In this document: positions 61,487-64,000 of the stretch, piece after piece
Numbering within the stretch: the stretch's first letter is position 1
Layout: the number at the start of each line of letters is the position of its first letter
The notes under the pieces: generated by a model
Told to the model about the DNA's origin: nothing
Databases searched by the model: none
The model's input: only the letters and a program-made list of their open reading frames with translations
NCBI RefSeq assembly: GCF_014397005.1
Contig: NZ_JACGWS010000009.1
Span: 62,001-126,000, forward strand
DNA length: 64,000 bases
Direction of reading: 5' to 3'
From: Kordia aestuariivivens
GTDB taxonomy: Bacteria > Bacteroidota > Bacteroidia > Flavobacteriales > Flavobacteriaceae
Translations under genes and position numbers: made by a program

Positions 61487-63310
61487 ATGTCAATTCATCT
61501 ATTTAAAAAAATTGGTGTGCAGTTCTTGTGCATGTCCATATATTGCTTTACAATTATTGTTGTTGCTCAAGATCAAGATGCTACTGTACAAGTAGATATT
61601 CCTGCTTTTGAAAAATCGTTAGAAGAGAAATCTTTTGATCAATTGCTTGATGCCTTTTATGCTAGTAAAGAGTTAGATTCTACAAAAGCAGCTACTATTA
61701 TTGGATATCTAAAAAGACATTTTTTAAATTCAAAAGATGAAAATGAAGTTGCTGGAACATACCTAACAATTGCGACTTGGCAACAAAAAAATGATAGTTT
61801 AAAATTAGCAATGGCTAATTTGGATATTGCAATAGCAAAAGCTACTAAATTAAATAATAAAAATTTATTGTATCAAGCTTATAATAAAAAAGCATCTTAC
61901 TGGTTCGTTAATGGAGAAAACGAAAAAGCGTTAGATAATTTTTTACCAGCCTTAGAATTTGCCGAGCAAACAAATAATTTAAATAGGCAGATTGCAACTT
62001 CTAATAATATTATTCTTATTAATATTCAAGCGAAGAATAATTTAGGAGCTGTAGCACTATATCTTGATAATTTAAAGAAAATTGAAAGTTCCAATAACCA
62101 GGCATTTAAAAACACGAAGCTTCGTATTTACCAAGGTTTGACCAAGGCGTACATCAATTTAGATAAATATGAAGATGCTGCTTTGTATTGTAATCTAGGC
62201 TTGGAAATGAGTAAGCAAATAAATTCTATAGCTTTTCAAGGATATTTCCGTGTTTTTTTAGGTGAAATTGCTTCCAATAATGGTCGTTATAAAGAAGCAC
62301 ATGATTTATTTAATAAAGCTGAAGAATTGATTAATAAAGCTGGTGGAGATAAAATTATGGATATTTTTTTAAAACTGTATGTTGGAAAAACGTATGCTTT
62401 AGAAAATAAACACAAAGAAGCAATTGACGAATTACTGAAAGGCGAACAGTTATTAGAAGGAAATGATGTTAGTTTTTTGAGTATTCAAGAACTGTATGTG
62501 AATTTGGCAAAATCATATTTAGCACTCGATAACATTCAAGAAAGTACTAAATATTTTGAAAAAGCACACGATATATATGCTAAGAATGAGAAAGCTAGAG
62601 CAATCATAAATTCTCGGATTACACAAGTCACCTATAGTAAGTTTAAAAAACAAATTGATGCTTTACAAAAAAAGTCTGAACAAACTAAATATATATATGC
62701 GATAGGAATAACGTTTTTGTTTTTTGTAATTATTGGTTTAATTCTTTACAATAAGAAACAACAGCGAAAAAATAAAAATCTTTTTAATGATTTGATGCTT
62801 CAATTAGAAGAAAAACGTCAACAAGAAAAGCTTCGTCAACAAAAGTTACAGCAAGAAAAAGAAACTTCAAACCTGAAAGAAACAATCTCAGAAAAACGAG
62901 AAGCTATTGAAGAAGATGTAGCACAAACCGAAACAAAAGTACAACTTACTGAAATTGACAGTAAAGATGCCGCGATTTTAAAAAAGCTAACCGAATTTGA
63001 ACAAAAAGAACAGTTTTTAAGTAAGGAAAGCACGTTGGTAGAAGTAGCTAAAAAAATACATACAAACACCACCTACTTATCCAAAGTAATCAATACACAC
63101 AAAGAAAAATCGTTTACAGCATACATTACCGACTTGCGTGTCGATTACGCCATAGAGCGATTGTCTCATGATCGTAAATTTAGATCGTTTACTATTGGTG
63201 CCATTGCGCAAGAAATTGGCTTCAAACGATCGGAATCATTCTCAAAAGCATTCAAGGTAAAAACTGGATTGTATCCTTCGTATTTTATAAAAGAGGTTGA
63301 GAAACAGTGA
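61487..63310 (+). CDS. TPR sensor with AraC DNA-binding domain
   Basis: The 607-residue protein has a signal or anchor at the start (FLCMSIYCFTIIVVAQDQ), TPR-like helices over about 75-390, a transmembrane helix at about 404-422 (YIYAIGITFLFFVIIGLILY), a coiled coil and an AraC-type domain at the end (residues 510-605, including TLVEVAKKIHTNTTYLSKVIN and IGAIAQEIGFKRSESFSKAFKVKTGLYPSYF). This fusion is a Bacteroidota-type membrane regulator that senses outside the cell and binds DNA directly. The gene may control the downstream small secreted-peptide gene. Confidence 0.9.
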   Translation: MSIHLFKKIGVQFLCMSIYCFTIIVVAQDQDATVQVDIPAFEKSLEEKSFDQLLDAFYASKELDSTKAATIIGYLKRHFLNSKDENEVAGTYLTIATWQQKNDSLKLAMANLDIAIAKATKLNNKNLLYQAYNKKASYWFVNGENEKALDNFLPALEFAEQTNNLNRQIATSNNIILINIQAKNNLGAVALYLDNLKKIESSNNQAFKNTKLRIYQGLTKAYINLDKYEDAALYCNLGLEMSKQINSIAFQGYFRVFLGEIASNNGRYKEAHDLFNKAEELINKAGGDKIMDIFLKLYVGKTYALENKHKEAIDELLKGEQLLEGNDVSFLSIQELYVNLAKSYLALDNIQESTKYFEKAHDIYAKNEKARAIINSRITQVTYSKFKKQIDALQKKSEQTKYIYAIGITFLFFVIIGLILYNKKQQRKNKNLFNDLMLQLEEKRQQEKLRQQKLQQEKETSNLKETISEKREAIEEDVAQTETKVQLTEIDSKDAAILKKLTEFEQKEQFLSKESTLVEVAKKIHTNTTYLSKVINTHKEKSFTAYITDLRVDYAIERLSHDRKFRSFTIGAIAQEIGFKRSESFSKAFKVKTGLYPSYFIKEVEKQ

Positions 63311-63381
63311 GTTGGTGATTTGTAATAGTCGTTATTTATAAATTACGACTAGCTATTTTAACACTCAACTTTATTTTCTAT

Positions 63382-63389
63382 TATATTTG
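63382..63389 (+). promoter_or_regulatory. Promoter -7 element of the small peptide gene
   Basis: TATATTTG fits TAnnTTTG exactly, followed by a leader of about 120 bases. The leader includes an ATGTAG-tttgtg-CTACAT hairpin (63424-63441). Confidence 0.6.
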
Positions 63390-63515
63390 AAACCACATTA
63401 AAACAAACAAAATTTAGGATGATGTAGTTTGTGCTACATTACTTAAATCGATACCAAGCGATGTGTTGTAAACCAAGTTACATCAACCCTAAATGTAACA
63501 ATTAAAAAAAACTGT

Positions 63516-63701
63516 ATGAAAAAAGAAAGAAAATTAAAATTAGAAGTGAGCAGAGTAAGTGTTTCAAAATTAAATCATATTATTGGATCAGGTCCAAAAA
63601 TATCAATAGAACTTTGTGCACTTACGACTCAATGTGATACAAATATTGACGGAGATTGTAAAACCTATATAACCGTTTTAGGTACAGTAGATGGATGTTA
63701 A
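63516..63701 (+). CDS. RiPP (class I lanthipeptide-like) precursor peptide
   Basis: The 61-residue peptide has a leader with the pattern KKERKLKLEVSRVSVSKLN, close to the LxLxxxxVSxL leader motif of Bacteroidota lanthipeptide precursors. Its core is rich in Cys and Thr (IELCALTTQCDTN then DCKTYITVLGTVDGC), with four Cys. No LanB, LanC or protease gene is seen in the window. It is followed by a strong terminator and is monocistronic with its own promoter. A role as bacteriocin or signal is inferred. Confidence 0.5.
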   Translation: MKKERKLKLEVSRVSVSKLNHIIGSGPKISIELCALTTQCDTNIDGDCKTYITVLGTVDGC

Positions 63702-63723
63702 TCTATTTCAAAATATATTTTAT

Positions 63724-63756
63724 AAAACTCCTAAGAACTTCTTAGGAGTTTTTTTG
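63724..63756 (+). terminator. Terminator of the small peptide gene
   Basis: Arms of 14 bases (AAAACTCCTAAGAA and complement, 63724-63737 and 63739-63752) fold into a stable hairpin followed by a run of T. It closes the peptide gene. Confidence 0.85.
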
Positions 63757-63849
63757 TGTATTATCTTTCGTGTTCTGTTATTTAAACTTATCTGTATTAC
63801 TTCTGAAAAATAGCGTTATAAACTATACCCAAATTACAAGTAAAACCCT

Positions 63850-63857
63850 TATTTTTG
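63850..63857 (+). promoter_or_regulatory. Promoter -7 element of the last gene
   Basis: TATTTTTG fits TAnnTTTG, 52 bases before the start at 63902, and is followed by GAGTA as at 61441. Confidence 0.6.
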
Positions 63858-63901
63858 AGTAAACACCTACCCAAAATATATTAATACAAAGAAAACTGTA
63901 T

Positions 63902-64000
63902 ATGTACCTCCAAAAATGTACAGCGTTATTGCTGCTTATTATTTCTTTCTGTTTTAGTCAACAATCTTTTGCAACTACTAGTTTTCAAGACACAATTCAA
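63902..64000 (+). CDS. Secreted or membrane protein, 3' partial
   Basis: Only 33 codons are in the window. They start MYLQKCTALLLLIISFCFSQQSFA, a clear signal peptide, and continue TTSFQDTIQ. The promoter resembles that of the TPR-AraC gene at 61487, and the start resembles such sensors, so another regulator of the same kind is possible. The remainder is beyond the window end. Confidence 0.6.
   Translation, partial: MYLQKCTALLLLIISFCFSQQSFATTSFQDTIQ

Overview
The window looks like a piece of a low-GC Bacteroidota chromosome, most likely marine Flavobacteriaceae (Kordia-like; inferred from gene content, not searched). Supporting signs are promoters with the Bacteroidota -7 motif TAnnTTTG, weak Shine-Dalgarno signals, a tmRNA with tag GENNYALAA, an exosortase N locus, a TSP3/Calx-beta lipoprotein, and TPR-AraC and TPR-histidine kinase hybrid regulators.

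Layout. (1) 1-15,006: accessory chromosomal genes, mostly small enzymes and their regulators (SDR oxidoreductases, two tandem DJ-1/PfpI proteins, alpha/beta hydrolase, cupin, HD-domain protein, DMT transporter, AraC/Crp/HxlR regulators). An AhpD-like gene is broken at an AT dinucleotide run. (2) 15,144-15,296: a relic of a rolling-circle rep gene. (3) 15,459-23,460: element A, 8.0 kb, with tyrosine integrase, unknown gene, excisionase-like HTH, rolling-circle Rep, type IIG restriction-modification enzyme and a RadC-family gene. (4) 23,461-46,783: element B, 23.3 kb, without an integrase, ending in a nearly identical RadC module. Both elements sit in tandem at the 3' end of the tmRNA gene ssrA (46,785-47,179, minus strand), and three copies of the att core mark their ends. 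(5) 47,520 to the end: chromosomal genes, with a Lys1-like dehydrogenase, surface lipoprotein, exosortase N (XrtN) locus, CreD module, two paralogous histidine kinases, a TPR-AraC regulator, a small RiPP-like precursor and the start of another secreted protein.

Element B is the most interesting part. It has a two-component system, two paralogous TPR genes with matching promoters, and then a compact 13.6-kb operon (29,382-42,937). The operon encodes a possible PH-like protein, an unknown protein, two coiled-coil proteins, a radical SAM activase-like enzyme, a protein with three CbbX/SpoVK-type AAA+ domains (the middle one degenerate), a DUF4407 membrane protein, a zinc-ribbon coiled-coil protein, a zinc-ribbon GTPase, a GAP1-N2-like partner and a small membrane protein. 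The GTPase/GAP1 pair recalls GTPase-centred conflict systems predicted by comparative genomics. The whole assembly, with radical SAM, triple AAA+ and TPR adaptors, may be an undescribed defence or conflict system.

Next to it (42,961-43,330, minus strand) is what looks like a retron relic: an inverted-repeat-bounded RNA with three short hairpins, one with a UUU loop, followed by a reading frame cut to 35 codons. The operator GTGCA-N7-TGCAC occurs three times around the neighbouring WYL regulator, at the retron promoter, the WYL gene and the methyltransferase gene. This suggests one WYL-controlled defence module.

The ssrA junction is also instructive. The ancestral ssrA terminator appears stranded about 31 kb away beyond element A, and each element supplies a replacement terminator next to its att site.
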